From assembly GCA_947579605.1 (NCBI GenBank), contig OX388312.1:21847313-21911312 (forward strand): a stretch of 64,000 nucleotides of DNA. The letters are read 5' to 3'. The DNA comes from Athripsodes cinereus (taxonomy: Eukaryota; Arthropoda; Insecta; Trichoptera; Leptoceridae). The translations under genes and the position numbers were made by a program. A model generated the notes under the pieces. That model searched no databases and was not told the DNA's origin. It saw nothing but the letters and a program-made list of their open reading frames with translations. Position 1 is the stretch's first letter. Every line of letters starts with the position of its first letter. Shown here piece after piece: positions 34,611 through 46,045 of the stretch.

Positions 34611-37600
34611 TTTTACTTCATTCATAGTTAAATATTTGTGAAAAATGGATCGGTGTGCCTTTACTTGTGAACTCCTCATCTATAGTACTGAACACTCATT
34701 CTCGTATTCGTCGATTCGCATTTTGACAGACATGGAAATAAATATTATTTAGGTATATTAAGTTATAATGTTTTTTTTTATGAAAAAAAAACATTTATAT
34801 AGGGATTACTTGATGACACATATAAAAATATGTTTCCTTGGTAAAAATCAAGTAATCTAGTGCTGTAATTATGTAGTTTCAAGCATAAAACCATCTCTAT
34901 TTTTTAATAATTTTAAATAAATAATCAGACGCAGATTCAACAGCGTGCCGACTCTTTGGCTCGGCTGGCCGAACTAACCCGATTTTTGAGTTCTACGGAT
35001 ATTTTCATAAAAACTTTCCCGCAAGCGGAAAATTTAAAATGAAAATTTCAAAATATAAATAACACATCACGCTATTATAATCATATGACAAATTATTCAA
35101 TTAAAATTGTTTTAAATATGTTTTCCTTATTCGAACTTGACGAACTAAAAATTATATTTTCTTATGTGCACGTCACAAATCCCATTTTTTTCGCATATTA
35201 AAAAAAATACGGCTAAATATTACCCAAATTTAAGAAAAATAGGTTTTTTCTAAAGCATCCTTGGAGCAAAATTTACTTCATCATTTATGTAACCTCTAAG
35301 ATGATTGTCTTAAAATACCTCTGCTAGTCGTGATGAAATTTCGGAAGGTGTTTTTCAATCGATAATTTCTACATGAATCTCTCGGTTATTTTTTTTATTA
35401 TTATTAAAAATACATTAAAATATGTTCAAATTTTGATATTATCAAAAACAAACAGTAAAAATATCATCTCGATCACGAAAATATTGCAATTAATTAATAA
35501 TCAATGTTGAAAAATGGTTGCGTAAAATCATGTGACAATTTCGAGTTCCCTACCTATCAAGGGCTCTTAAAACAATGCAAATATTTGCCTGCATTCTCTA
35601 AGTACGTTATGCATATTTTATTACTGGAGTGATTTTATGCTATTTCTGAACACTGTGATATTTTTTGTGCCTCAATAATTTATAGTTTTTTTCTTTAATC
35701 GGTCGTGAAAATAAGTGATTTCATATTTGTTTGTCACTCTCGGTTGATTATAAAATTTGAAGAAAAAATACAATCGATAAAAAAAAAAACTGTTGCTATG
35801 TCGAATTTTATCAATTTATCAATTTATAGCAACATTAGCTAATGCAAATACATCTCGTGATTTTAGAAGATTTTGTTGCCTAAAATAATTTCAATTTTAT
35901 CGCCCTTCTCCCTTGTGTTGGTAACGAATGTACATTGGTCGCATTTAAAGACGACATTTTTCGCCGCGATTTACATAAATTATAATATTACTTTTTAAGA
36001 GAAAAAATGTTTATGGTATTCCATCACAAGAATTATGATTGTTGTACTTCTTTTGGATTGTTTAATTTATTCGGATGATACGATGACAATGATGGATGGC
36101 GGCAATAAACTGAAAAAACAAATAACATCTTTTGTTCTAATGAGAAATTTATTGTAATGGTTTCTTATTATTGTCATTACCTTTTGTGTTGGTTTGTTTT
36201 TAAAATATCTCTTACACAATGTAAAGTGATATAAATTGTTATTTATGTCGATTCACTAATATTTTGTTATGACATTCCACCAGATACAAGTGATTTGTGA
36301 TCACATATTTACTTAATTCTTGAAGGTATTTATAAAGCTAGCGATAAGCATGCCTCCTGTCGTATATTTTGTTCTTTTACTATACACATATACGTGCATA
36401 CGAGTATGCTAAATACTTTTGGTGAATAAAGTCTTCTAACTACATCATCTGTGGTATTGATAAATATATAGATTCTGAGTATTTTTATAGGTGAGTCCCT
36501 ACATAGAAATTAATAAAGCAAGATAATCAATACCTTGTAATACTCCTAAAGCACATCTTTTAATAATTTATTAGAAATACTGTAGGTTCATCGTGTCAAA
36601 CATATTTAAAATTGATAAATTCAAATATTTAAACATTAAATTTACTTTAATGCCTCTATAGGTTTGATAAGCTTAGCAAACGCCAGATTATTTAACCTAA
36701 CAGTGATTTTACAAAACAATTCCGCTAATTATATTGTTACGATAGGAAGTATGAGTATTTGGATTAGATTTGGTGGGAATAAGCTATAAGCGTATTGAAG
36801 GAATAGGTTAACATTTTACCTATAATCAAATTTAAAAGGTCTTCATTCCCTGTAATCCACGGATTATGATAAGAAATAGGATTCAATGTAATTCAATTCA
36901 GAATTATCTTAAATAAGATATATATTTCACTGTGTTGTCTTTTGAGAGAGAATGGGATATTCGAGGGTAACAAAATACTTACCAAATGATAAATTGATTG
37001 CCGGCACAAAAACAAAGAAACAATGGATAAAAAAAGAAGGAATTCAGCTTTGTTCAAAACTGTCACAAGAAACAGAATTATTTCAGTAAAGTCATTTGTC
37101 TGAGAATTTGTAAAACGTTAGTTTTTTTCATGATGAAAGTTTTGTCGGCTTTAGGTTACGGTCTTAATAAGTATTTGAAAAAAAAATACCGTATAAAATA
37201 GCACTATCACATTGATATCCTTTACTAAAATTATGTCACTATAGACATAGTCTGATCGCAGAGTTTCAAATGTTCAGTTGAAAACTTCTGAAGTCGATAA
37301 CTCCTGTTATTGATCAATATTTCTGAAATTGATTCATCCAGTTATTGATATTCTTCACTTTTATGATACAAAATAAAAGAAATAGATCAAATTAGTGATA
37401 TGGGATCGAAAACGGACAGAGCTATATAAAAAATAGCGGAAAAAACTGTGTTAATATGGAACTCAGTCAAAATCAAATTAGTTTTTTTCGCCTCGGGTGA
37501 CATTTTGTTTCAAAAGTTTGTCTTCAGTTTCGATATCAAACATACAGATATAAATTTTATGTTCTTGAAATAAGTCCTTCTATATACAATACTGTAATAT

Positions 37601-38340
37601 TATTATTCTCATCTTTTGAATGTGAGAAATAACGACATATCTCATTAACGATATGAGCTATGATTGTCAAAGTGTATTATAACATTTCTCACACATGCTG
37701 TTGAATAAATGACAAAAAGTTTTTCATATAAACTATCTTTAATATGAAAAAGTTCTGCACTAGTGTTATTGCAAACGATGAAACTTTTTAGAAACTCCAC
37801 AAGGCTTAATTTTTATTTTATAATATTAAAGTAAAACATGGATCTGATTTTCATACAAAAGTTGTAGAATTTTTTTACTTAGTGAATTTGTTTTTCTGAA
37901 AAGTAAATAAGACCATCCGAATCTTTTGAGTTTTGGCTTGATTGTTTCTATATACGAAATGTGTTGTGCTTCAAATAGTTTAATAAAAATGTGGATACCA
38001 ATAATACTTACATAAAAATTGGGATAGCAATAACACTTGCACATCTTTCAACTAATTTCTTGCATGTGTTGGATAATATTATTCCTATTTGCTTATGACA
38101 AATTTTACTATTGAATTTTAAATGATAGATGTTAAATTTTGAATTTTAAATTTTGAGAGATTTTATTTGATATTTTTATGTTTTTAATTTTATTTTTCAT
38201 GACTCATTGTATTGTTTTTATTGCTTATCTTTTTATTGTTTAATCCTGCGATTATTGCTTTGTGAGCATTATTCTATTAATTTTGTTAACATAATTTACT
38301 CTATTCTATTGTAATTGTTGTTTGTTGATTTTATCTGTTG
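34611..38340. other. AT-rich stretch, no gene seen
   Basis: 3.7 kb without a credible gene. A short GC-rich patch (34935-34995) holds a TCGGC/GCCGA hairpin. TGTGAGAAAT and ATTTCTCACA at about 37620 and 37683 form a small inverted pair of unknown meaning. Confidence 0.45.
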
Positions 38341-38344
38341 TGTT

Positions 38345-38490
38345 TAGTTATGTATGTTTTGTAGAGCACATAAGGGTAATATAGGGATCTTCACTGGTTT
38401 GCTTATTGCTAAATATGTTATAGACCATTGTATTTTTTGTATCAACTGTATGTATTCTGTAAAAATTGAAATAAATAAATAAATAAATCT
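38345..38490 (+). mobile_element. LINE 3' tail with (AAAT)n
   Basis: Ends TGTATTCTGTAAAAATTG followed by AAATAAATAAATAAATAAAT. This form, a T-rich untranslated end with an AAAT repeat tail, is typical of insect jockey/CR1-type retrotransposons. No coding part remains. Confidence 0.55.
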
Positions 38491-39662
38491 TTCGTTAAGG
38501 TAAAAGAAAAACAAGTACCTAACTACAGTTTATTCAGTGTCACTTTGTAACAGTTAAATAAGTGTAGGTACTAATTTTTCCCAGTGGTGTGTCTAGTAAG
38601 ACGATCGTAGCTTCTTTATTATACATTCGAGTATACCAAGGCGTAGAAAAAGTATTTCATTACTTTCTGTAAACCTTTGGTCATTTAGAAAAAGAAGAGG
38701 GAGAGATTCACTTCTCATCGTAGAAACTTTTTTTATTCCGTAGTCATTATTTCTTTTCTCATCTTCCAAATAGTTTCTCGAGATATAATTAATTTAGTCC
38801 AATCAGCGCGGACCAAATGAGTTTTATTCCCTGTTTATTGCGATGCGAAAATTTATGGAAGCAAGTAAAAACATTAGATCAATAGACATTTTTATTCTAT
38901 TCATATTATTTCTCAATAGCAGTGCCTTCCTTTTTTTAATACAATAGATACACGCAAATGTATTTGTGATGTGATGTTTTCCTACTACTTTCTTCTGCAT
39001 GGCACGGGTATAATTTTTCCAATTTTTATTAACTTCTTCATTTCATAAATAAGTTGTGAATGGAAATATTTCTGAAAATCTTTTCACTAAGTATCAGTTT
39101 AATCATGAATTGGTTTAAAAATTATTTCACCTTTGTTTAAAATTCGGTGAAAAGCAATCTGTATTACGTGATATGTGCGAACGAAATCAGGTATATTATG
39201 AGATTTACGAATATTTCATAACCAAAGAAGGAGGTATCAATTTATTATTTAATAATAATAAATTATTATATACCATATTTAAGCTACATCACAACTAAAG
39301 GTTATAGCTTAGTTAGAATATAAACATAAAAGAATTATTGTTTATCTCTCATAATATTTTAACAGGTATCCACTCCTGTCTTCTAAAATTAGATGTCTTA
39401 TAATCGTTTTAGTTAACGTAATGTCCTAACACTTAACATTACAAATAAACTCGCTAGTCTATATTGGTTAATCTGGATACGTTTAAAATAAGATTTAATG
39501 ATGAATTTATATTTTTAAAATTAAAACAAGAGCTCCTATCTTATTAAATTAGGTAAGGTTTACTTATTATGTTTAGTGAAAGATATTGCCTCAAGTCAAT
39601 ATGTACACTTTTTTACAAATTTATTTGGACAATAAAGTGTTAATTATTTATTTTATTGCAGA
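38491..39662. other. AT-rich stretch, no gene seen
   Basis: Nothing recognisable. Confidence 0.45.
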
Positions 39663-39783
39663 CTTGCCATTCACACTTCTCAGCATTATACAACCAGACA
39701 AGTCTCTATACGATCGGTCATGATCACACAAAAACTAAACAGTCTAATTTCGAGTAAAAATCACCTATCCAGATATAGGTACA
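39663..39783 (-). repeat. Interspersed repeat C, copy 2
   Basis: Reverse-complement copy of 27578-27706: CTTCTCAGCATTATACAACC, ACAAAAACTAAACAGTCTAA and TCACCTATCCAGATATA in the mirrored order. Diverged by roughly one base in ten by eye. Confidence 0.7.
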
Positions 39784-40061
39784 TCAAAGGATTTGGCACA
39801 AAACGCGGTTTCTAAATATTATAATAGATTTTTGAATTATTATTATTAATTACAAACAAACAAACCACATATTGCGGTATTAGACAGACGCTAAACACAT
39901 TTACCCAATTTGATAACACTAGTGAATTTAAGGTTTATTTTAAAATTGTTTATTCATCACTTTCAAGTCGACACATGGACCAATATGTGTCATGAATGTC
40001 TTAATATTTTTTGGTGGAAATTTTATCATAGTTTTGGATGAAGTACCTATATTCGAAACTC

Positions 40062-40138
40062 ATCGCTGAATTTAAGATGTCAAATGCTTTTTACAGGATA
40101 TTCAAAAATTTACAAACTAACAAAGAATTTAGTTTGTC
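40062..40138 (-). mobile_element. Short retroposon fragment, (TAG)n-tail family
   Basis: CTCATCGCTGAATTTAAGAT followed by TTTTTACAGGATATTC matches the middle of the family in reverse sense. Truncated on both sides. Confidence 0.5.
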
Positions 40139-40464
40139 TCTCTGAAGACATCTTTATGGTGTCAATGGATGGATGGATTTTTGAAAGATTTATTTGTCAT
40201 TAAAAATGATATTAACATAGAATAATGATAGTGTACGAGGATAATGAATGAAGATATACACTTGTACAACCTTTATCACACTTCTGTAACACACTTTCAT
40301 CATGACGACAAAGGTGTGTTAAAAAATATTTTATCAAAAAATTCACGCTTAAGCGTATTTAATACTAATAAATTCAGTATTTTTAAAAATAGATATTACA
40401 CAATCAATAGACATATGTATTTTATTTAAATTATTTACATAATTATCTTACTTTCCTCCAACCT
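40139..40464. other. No gene seen
   Basis: A 61-codon frame here has no protein-like character. Confidence 0.4.
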
Positions 40465-40677
40465 GCAGGGTTACTCTTGACAAAACTAAACACGATCTTA
40501 ATCTAGTCTTGATCTTGATCATACGACGCACGAAGGGACTATGGTCAAAAACATCGCACTACCGCTAACACGCGATCGGTTTGCGTGTATTTTTGGCCAA
40601 TAGTCACTTCGTGTGTCGTATGATCAAGATCAAGACTAGATTAAGATCGTGTTTAGTTTTGTCAAGAGTAGCCCTGC
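40465..40677. mobile_element. MITE, 213 bp, with about 80-bp arms
   Basis: Begins GCAGGGTTACTCTTGAC and ends with the complement GTCAAGAGTAGCCCTGC. The arms run about 80 bp with only a few mismatches, through GATCTTAATCTAGTCTTGAT and the CGACGCACGAAG / CTTCGTGTGTCG region. The loop is about 50 bp. A related scrap (GATCTTAATC...GATCTTAATC) lies near 60494. No coding. Confidence 0.85.
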
Positions 40678-40794
40678 TGTATCCATTATGCAGGAAAAAA
40701 GTTTCTTTACTTGGACGCCAATTATTAATGTGTATTTTTTTTGCATTTTATATTGATATGGACTTGGAAGGTTTGACACACCTTTGAGGGTGGA

Positions 40795-41048
40795 GAAAAA
40801 ATAAACTACCAATTCATATCCTTCAAAGGAGGTAACCACTAGTCTGCCTGTGTGAAATAAGTTTGCAGGTTGTGTTTTTTGTTTCAGCAAAATTAATACA
40901 TTCAGGATGGATGACAAATCTTATCGCTGAATTAAAGATATTGACTGTGTTATCGTGATATATATAAAAAAAACCATCTCCCTCTCACAAGACACTCGAA
41001 AATTTATAGAAAATAATGTGAGGTCTTTTCCTTACAAAAGATTCTACG
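40795..41048 (-). mobile_element. Short retroposon, (TAG)n-tail family, diverged
   Basis: ACATTCAGGATGGATGACAA, TCTTATCGCTGAATTAAAGA and CACAAGACACTCGAAAATTT follow in the family order, in reverse sense. The 3' (left) end is poorly conserved. Confidence 0.5.
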
Positions 41049-41278
41049 GAATAAATAAACAACTAACTGAAAAATAAAATATTGACCAACTTTGGTAGAA
41101 ATCTATGGAGAGAAATTAGGTGTGTTTATTGAAGGAATTAATGAGTATTCTTTGAACAAATTCCTCTTGCTTTTCATTTGGTTGACACATTTAGTACTCA
41201 AATTGTACCTAATGAAACAAAGATAAACACTCATCAACGATATGTTCTACATAACATAAGTATAATAACAGTTGGCTG

Positions 41279-41375
41279 GCCACAATAGGAGAATTCAACA
41301 AGGCAGATGGACCCATAAACTCTCAGAGTGGCGCCATTCAATGGGAGAATGGGAGGAAGAAGAATAATGTAAAGG
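41279..41375 (+). pseudogene. Possible LINE C-terminal remnant
   Basis: One frame gives QQGRWTHKLSEWRHSMGEWE, then a stop a few codons later. It resembles the GRxxxRWxxxI...W segment at the end of some LINE proteins. Very short and weakly supported. Confidence 0.3.
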
Positions 41376-41686
41376 AAAATATACCAATGTAGGTATGTTA
41401 GGAATATATCTACATATATTATTATTATTACTATATTACGTTACATTGTGTTCAACAAAATAGTCAAATGATACCATGTTAGGGAAAACAAAAGGAAAGA
41501 CGTGTATTCATATTCGCAGATATGTAGGAGATATGAGGGAACAGACACAATAACTTGTGTATTGATTTGATATGCGTTGACGTCACTATAGGATTCCATT
41601 CATAATGTTTTGCTGTCAATGTTTGTTTTGTACATACATAGATCATAATATTAAATGTGAAATATTCTAGACCAACTTTTATGCCG

Positions 41687-43250
41687 TTAGCACACCTCCG
41701 CGGCGGAATCGAGAAAGCGGCTCCGCTAAAATCTGTCAGTTCGTGTGCGTCGTACGCAAGAGCGAGATGGCATGCTCAAATACATACTGTTTTCTATACA
41801 TCTATCTCTTTCTAGCACCGTTTCGCCATAGATTACGAAATAAGCATTCACATCTCCGCCTGTTTTTTCGCAGTCTCTGATGTTTCACTTTTGTGCCGCT
41901 TTTGTATTTGTACAATTCGACAGATTTTTGGAGCGAAACCATGACCAAACGTCGAAATAACGTGGGTCTGCGGTTAAGTGAAGTAAGATTCTCTCTATCT
42001 ATATCATCATGAAATTTCCCACATATGGGGCAGTCACTAATAAACATAATAGTCGTCCTCTCCGTGCCAATATCCACATGACGTTATTCTACTGATTACT
42101 ACACTATCTATACCATCACGGCATCTCTCACAAGTTTATAACATGCAGTTGGTCTACTGACTATCCCACTTTATCTATCTATACCATCACGGCATCTCTC
42201 ACAAGTTTATAATATGCAGTTGGTCTACTGACTATCCCACTTTATCTATCTATACCATCACGGCTTTCCCACAAGTTTATTACATGCAGTTGGTCAACTG
42301 ACTATCCCACTTCATCTATCTATACCATCGCGGCTTTCCCACAAGTTTAATACATGCAGTTGGTCTACTGACTATCCCAGTTTATCTATCTATACCATCA
42401 CGGCTTTCCCACAAGTTTATTACATGCAGTTGGTCTACTGACTATCCCACTTTATCTATCTATACCATCACGGCTTTCCCACAATTTTATTACATGCAGT
42501 TGGTCTACTGACTATCCCACTGTATCTATCTATACCATCACGGCTTTCCCACAAGTTTATTACATGCAGTTGGTCAACTGACTATCCCACTTCATCTATC
42601 TATACCATCACGGCTTTCCCACAAGCTTATTACATAGCCACCAACTGCATGTAATAAACTTGTGGGAAAGCCGTGATGGTATAGATAGATAAAGTGGGAT
42701 AGTCAGTTGACCAACTGCATGTAATATGCTTGTGGGAGATGTCGTGATGGTATAAATAGATAGTGGGGTAGTCAGTAGACCAACTGTAATAAACTTGTGG
42801 GAAAGCCGTGATGGTATAGATAGATAAATTGTGATAGTCAGTTGACCAACTGCATGTAATATGCTTGTGGGAGATGTCGTGATGGTATAGATCGATAGTG
42901 GGGTAGTCAGTAGATCAACTGTAATAAACTTGTGGGAAAGCCGTGATGGTATAGATAGATAAAGTGGGATAGTCAGTTGACCAACTGCATGTAATAAACT
43001 TGTGGGAAAGCTGTGCTGGTATAGATAGATTATAGTTCAATATTTATTATTCGGCCAATATCGGATAATTACTTTGGAATATGCAATTTAGTTCCACTAA
43101 TTTCACACTACTGCGTACGTAATAGTGTTTATTCGGTATCACGATTTCACTGTTCGCGTTCCGCGCAAATGTACTAGCTAAAAACGGTTTCGCTACTACG
43201 ACTCCGCTCAGCGGTTTCGCTTTCGCTATTTCGCGGCGGAGGTGTGCTAA
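41687..43250. mobile_element. Foldback element, 1.56 kb
   Basis: The ends TTAGCACACCTCCGC (41687-41701) and GCGGAGGTGTGCTAA (43236-43250) are perfect inverted repeats of 15 bp, and the sequence just inside both ends is rich in GCGG/CGAAA motifs unlike its surroundings. The interior is an inverted tandem array. There is no transposase. Long compound inverted repeats with tandem units are the defining trait of foldback transposons. The element also contains a piece of the (TAG)n-tail retroposon near 42005-42080. Confidence 0.8.
42104..43035. repeat. Inverted tandem array of about 70-bp units
   Basis: Eight units of 70-71 bp read TACCATCACGG...CCCACAAG...TTACATGCAGTTGGTC...GACTATCCCAC up to about 42635. 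The array then flips at ACATAGCCACCAACTGCATG, and about six units continue in the opposite sense to about 43035. In the right arm two unit variants alternate (GGAAAGCCGTGATGG and GGAGATGTCGTGATGG), so the repeat there is effectively a dimer. Each unit matches the 3' end of the (TAG)n-tail retroposon, rearranged. Confidence 0.9.
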
Positions 43251-43426
43251 AGCCCTTATGAGAGGGGTTTGTGTTGGTGTTGCTAGGCCGGATGCATTTT
43301 AATAGTTTGCCTACCATTTTTAAGAAGGACGTAAATGCGAAAGTATGTAAATATCATACTAAAACACCTTGTTTAAATAAATTAAAATATATTTTACCTA
43401 TTTATTCTTTTTAAAATAAGAAATAC
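43251..43426. other. Spacer
   Basis: AT-rich spacer without features between foldback element and SINE. Confidence 0.4.
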
Positions 43427-43588
43427 CTGGGTTTTGTTGTAAACCCAAATAAAACCTTATACACCTTTCACAGTAAGTTAAAAGCTTGTGTGTCGTGAAA
43501 GGGGAGTTTGTCGGCACATGGGATTGAACCACGGACCCCCTGTTCACTAGGCTGAGACTCTTCCTCCGGGCAACCGACGAACCGCTAT
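43427..43588 (-). mobile_element. tRNA-derived SINE, family A copy 2
   Basis: Minus strand: TTCGTCGGTTGCCCGGAGG contains the A-box-like part, GTGGTTCAATCCCATG is a good T-arm with the B box, and CCGACAAA closes the acceptor-like stem with one mismatch. The tail (CTTACTGTGAAAGGTGTAT, ending TATTTGGGTTTACAACA) matches copy 1 at 9873-10033. The anticodon region CCTAGTGAACAGG is fair but not enough to name a tRNA parent. Confidence 0.8.
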
Positions 43589-44204
43589 GGTGAATTTTAT
43601 ATGGTGAAATATCACTGAGTGGCAAACAGTTTACACTTTTGCACCATTTACTACTAAAAAAGAATCTTTCAAATTATAATACAAACGATAACATTGTAAA
43701 AAACATTGGATTGGATTCATAAAGTTTAAAATATAAGTTCTACCAGAAACATAACAAAACTAAACTTTGGTAAATACGAATAAAATTCTTGGTAATACTC
43801 AAATACCATTATTGTTATTTATTAATTTGGTGTTTTACAAAATAAATAACAACAAAATATTCTATTGAATATATATAAACTTTTATGAAATGGAATTTGT
43901 TCAATGGTTAGGCCCTAAATAATATCCAAATGAACGAAAAAAAAACACCGCATTGAAATTGTATTATTAGAGAAAAAATAAATTGTACGTATTTATTTTG
44001 TAACTTTTAACCAAATCTACTAAATGTAAGGGGAGAAAATTTTAAGATCCTTTTACCGACGCTTTTACAAAATCACTTTACAAAGACTTTACTAAAATTT
44101 TGTTTATTTTGTATTTAAGATAACATAATATAACATGCATAGGGAATTCACACTGATCGAGTTAGTCCAAAACTAAGATATGAATCTTGTATTATGGGTA
44201 CTAA
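43589..44204. other. AT-rich stretch, no gene seen
   Basis: Nothing recognisable. Confidence 0.45.
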
Positions 44205-44281
44205 CACGACGACGAAAGAAGGACTTTGGATGTCAGATGGTATGAACATGTTACAAATGATGCACCCAGCAGAGACCTGTA

Positions 44282-44541
44282 ATCTACGTAATACAAGAGA
44301 GACGATGGTCCTGGCTGGGACATGTTTTGAGAATGCCCAATGATAGTTGGCCAAAAAGAGCACTGTTCTTCCGTCCGCAGGGGTTCCGTAGGCCCGGGCG
44401 TCCCTCTTTCACAATACACCGTTCCTATGACAACGATATCAGAGCGCAAGGAATGTCGTGGGAAGAGGTGACGCAATTGGCACAGAGACGCTCTGAATGG
44501 AGGAGGCTGGTTTCTGCCCTGTGCTCCCGAGAGGAGCGTTG
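44282..44541 (+). pseudogene. LINE C-terminal remnant
   Basis: The + frame reads QERRWSWLGHVLRMP (about 44297-44341), then a proline/arginine-rich linker with RRPGRP, then GMSWEEVTQLAQRRSEWRRL and VSALCSREER before TGA at 44540-44542. This order, RWLGHVLRMP, then GRP, then LAxxRxxWRxLVxALC, is the carboxyl terminus of a common arthropod LINE type. GATGATGATGATGA follows the stop, a simple-repeat 3' end usual for such elements. The reverse transcriptase is absent, so this is a 5'-truncated copy. The frame is still open, hence not very old. Confidence 0.7.
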
Positions 44542-44590
44542 AGGGCGATGATGATGATGAACACGACGATACACATAATATGCAATGCAC

Positions 44591-44895
44591 TATTCTATTC
44601 TATTCTATTTTTCTCAAGGCCATCCACTCGTTTGCGAGTGATTTAGGCCAATATGGAACAACGGGTTTTTAACAATGATATTTGTATTAAAAAACAAAAA
44701 AAAACAAAAAACAATAATGAGGTGTTTCACAGCAAAATGAACCTTAATACAAAGACGGGGTATACAATGCACTAAACACATATACATGTAACACCCAGAC
44801 CCAGGACAATCTGAAAAAAAAATTGCCCTGGTCGGCGATCGAATCCGGGATCTCGTGACTCAAAGGCAAGAAAGTTACCTCCGCGCCATACTGGC
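44591..44895 (-). mobile_element. tRNA-derived SINE, family B
   Basis: Minus strand, 5' end near 44895: GGCCAGTATGGCGCGGAGG includes an A box, and GGATTCGATCGCC (complement of 44833-44845) is a B box, at normal tRNA spacing. A body of about 200 bp follows, containing CACTCGCAAACGAGTG (a hairpin), and it ends in AGAAT repeats at 44591-44612. It is unrelated in tail to SINE family A. Confidence 0.75.
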
Positions 44896-45520
44896 CATTT
44901 GACTGAATTATTTATATTAAGTCAAAATAATGTTTGTATTATCAAATAAGTGCTTAGAAAGATGTCTTTGTAGGAGAATATTGCAAAATACTGTATGAAA
45001 AATATTATTATTACTTACGAAGGGACAAAAAGTTTTTGCATTACAAAGTAGTTGTAACTGCAATAAAAAAATAAGTAGTCTACAATTCCCAAGACTATGT
45101 CTTTATTTAAAAGGAATGGCCCCAAGATAGAACACTTTCGGGGCGCGTAAAAGCACCAGTTTCAATAACAAGAGTTTTATGGAAATTTCTTCTCCATCAC
45201 CATACATATAAAAAAAACAGTAGAATAAATTTTTTGTAGTATAAAAAATCTTCGAATATAACAAAAGATACTTGTACAGAAAAGTGAAGTTTACACGATG
45301 ATTTATGAGTATCACAAAATATTCGTATATAAAGTATTATTTTCAGCTTTAGGGAAAAAGCATACCAATATCTTTTTCGAGAAATCTTTTTCAGAATAAA
45401 TATTATGAAGCAACTTGTTTCCCGGAATATTATTTCACAATAATTATTATTAACTTATGTTTTTATTAGTAACTCGAGTTTGGAATATTATATTTATTAG
45501 CTTTCTACTAATTTTATTTA
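44896..45520. other. AT-rich stretch, no gene seen
   Basis: Nothing recognisable. Confidence 0.45.
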
Positions 45521-46045
45521 CGTGGAGCACCCGAAAAAAAATTGGTCTCCAATTCTTTTCTCTCAAGTTTTCGAGTGTGCTGTAAGAGGCTAGTGTTCGA
45601 AAAAGTATATAAATCTAAAATCTACTACTACTACTACTACTTTACCATCACGGCATATCCCACAAGTGGGGTAGCCAGCAGATCAGCTGCATGTAAGAAA
45701 CATGCAAACTGTCCTCTTCGTGCCAATATAAAAACAAGACATTCAGGATGGGTGGCAAACCTCATCGCTGAATTTAAGATGTATAATGTCTTAATTTTTT
45801 CGAAACCTGCCTTTTACAGGACCCTCGAAAACTTACGGAGAAGAGTGGGAGACCAATTCTTTACCGGGTGCTCCACGGGATAAAATGTCTGGACTGTCTA
45901 AATCTAAAATCAGCGATTAAATTGGCAACCCATCCTGAACGTCTTAATTTTGTGTTGGCAAAAAGAAGACAGTGTGCATGTTTATTACATGTGACTGGTC
46001 TGCTGGCTACCCTACTTTTGGGATATGCCGTGATGAAATAGTTGT
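45521..46045 (+). mobile_element. Short retroposon (older copy), split by a younger copy
   Basis: The + strand sense copy runs CGTGGAGCACCCG (45521) to AAATCTAAAATC (45622). It resumes after the insertion with AGCGATTAAATTGGCAACCC (45912) and ends GGATATGCCGTGATGAAATAG (about 46040). Joining the two halves restores the family order exactly, so one copy has been interrupted. Family: (TAG)n-tail retroposon. Confidence 0.85.
45623..45898 (-). mobile_element. Short retroposon (younger copy) nested in the older one
   Basis: A 276-bp insert in the opposite sense, flanked by the 13-bp direct repeat TAAATCTAAAATC (45610-45622 and 45899-45911). On the minus strand it starts near GACAGTCCAGACATTTTATC and ends in six TAG units at 45623. 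A simple-repeat 3' tail plus a 13-bp target duplication is the signature of target-primed reverse transcription. It defines the boundaries of the family better than any other copy here. Confidence 0.88.

Noticed and set aside
42104..43035. CRISPR-like array at 42 kb
   Set aside because: The about 70-bp units are contiguous, diverged and inverted half-way; no spacer logic.
43512..43582. Functional tRNA gene on the minus strand
   Set aside because: The A and B boxes and T-arm are good, but the acceptor stem is mismatched, the sequence continues into a SINE tail, and a second copy has the same tail.
44201..44590. 129-residue minus-strand frame
   Set aside because: It is the shadow of the LINE C-terminal frame on the opposite strand.
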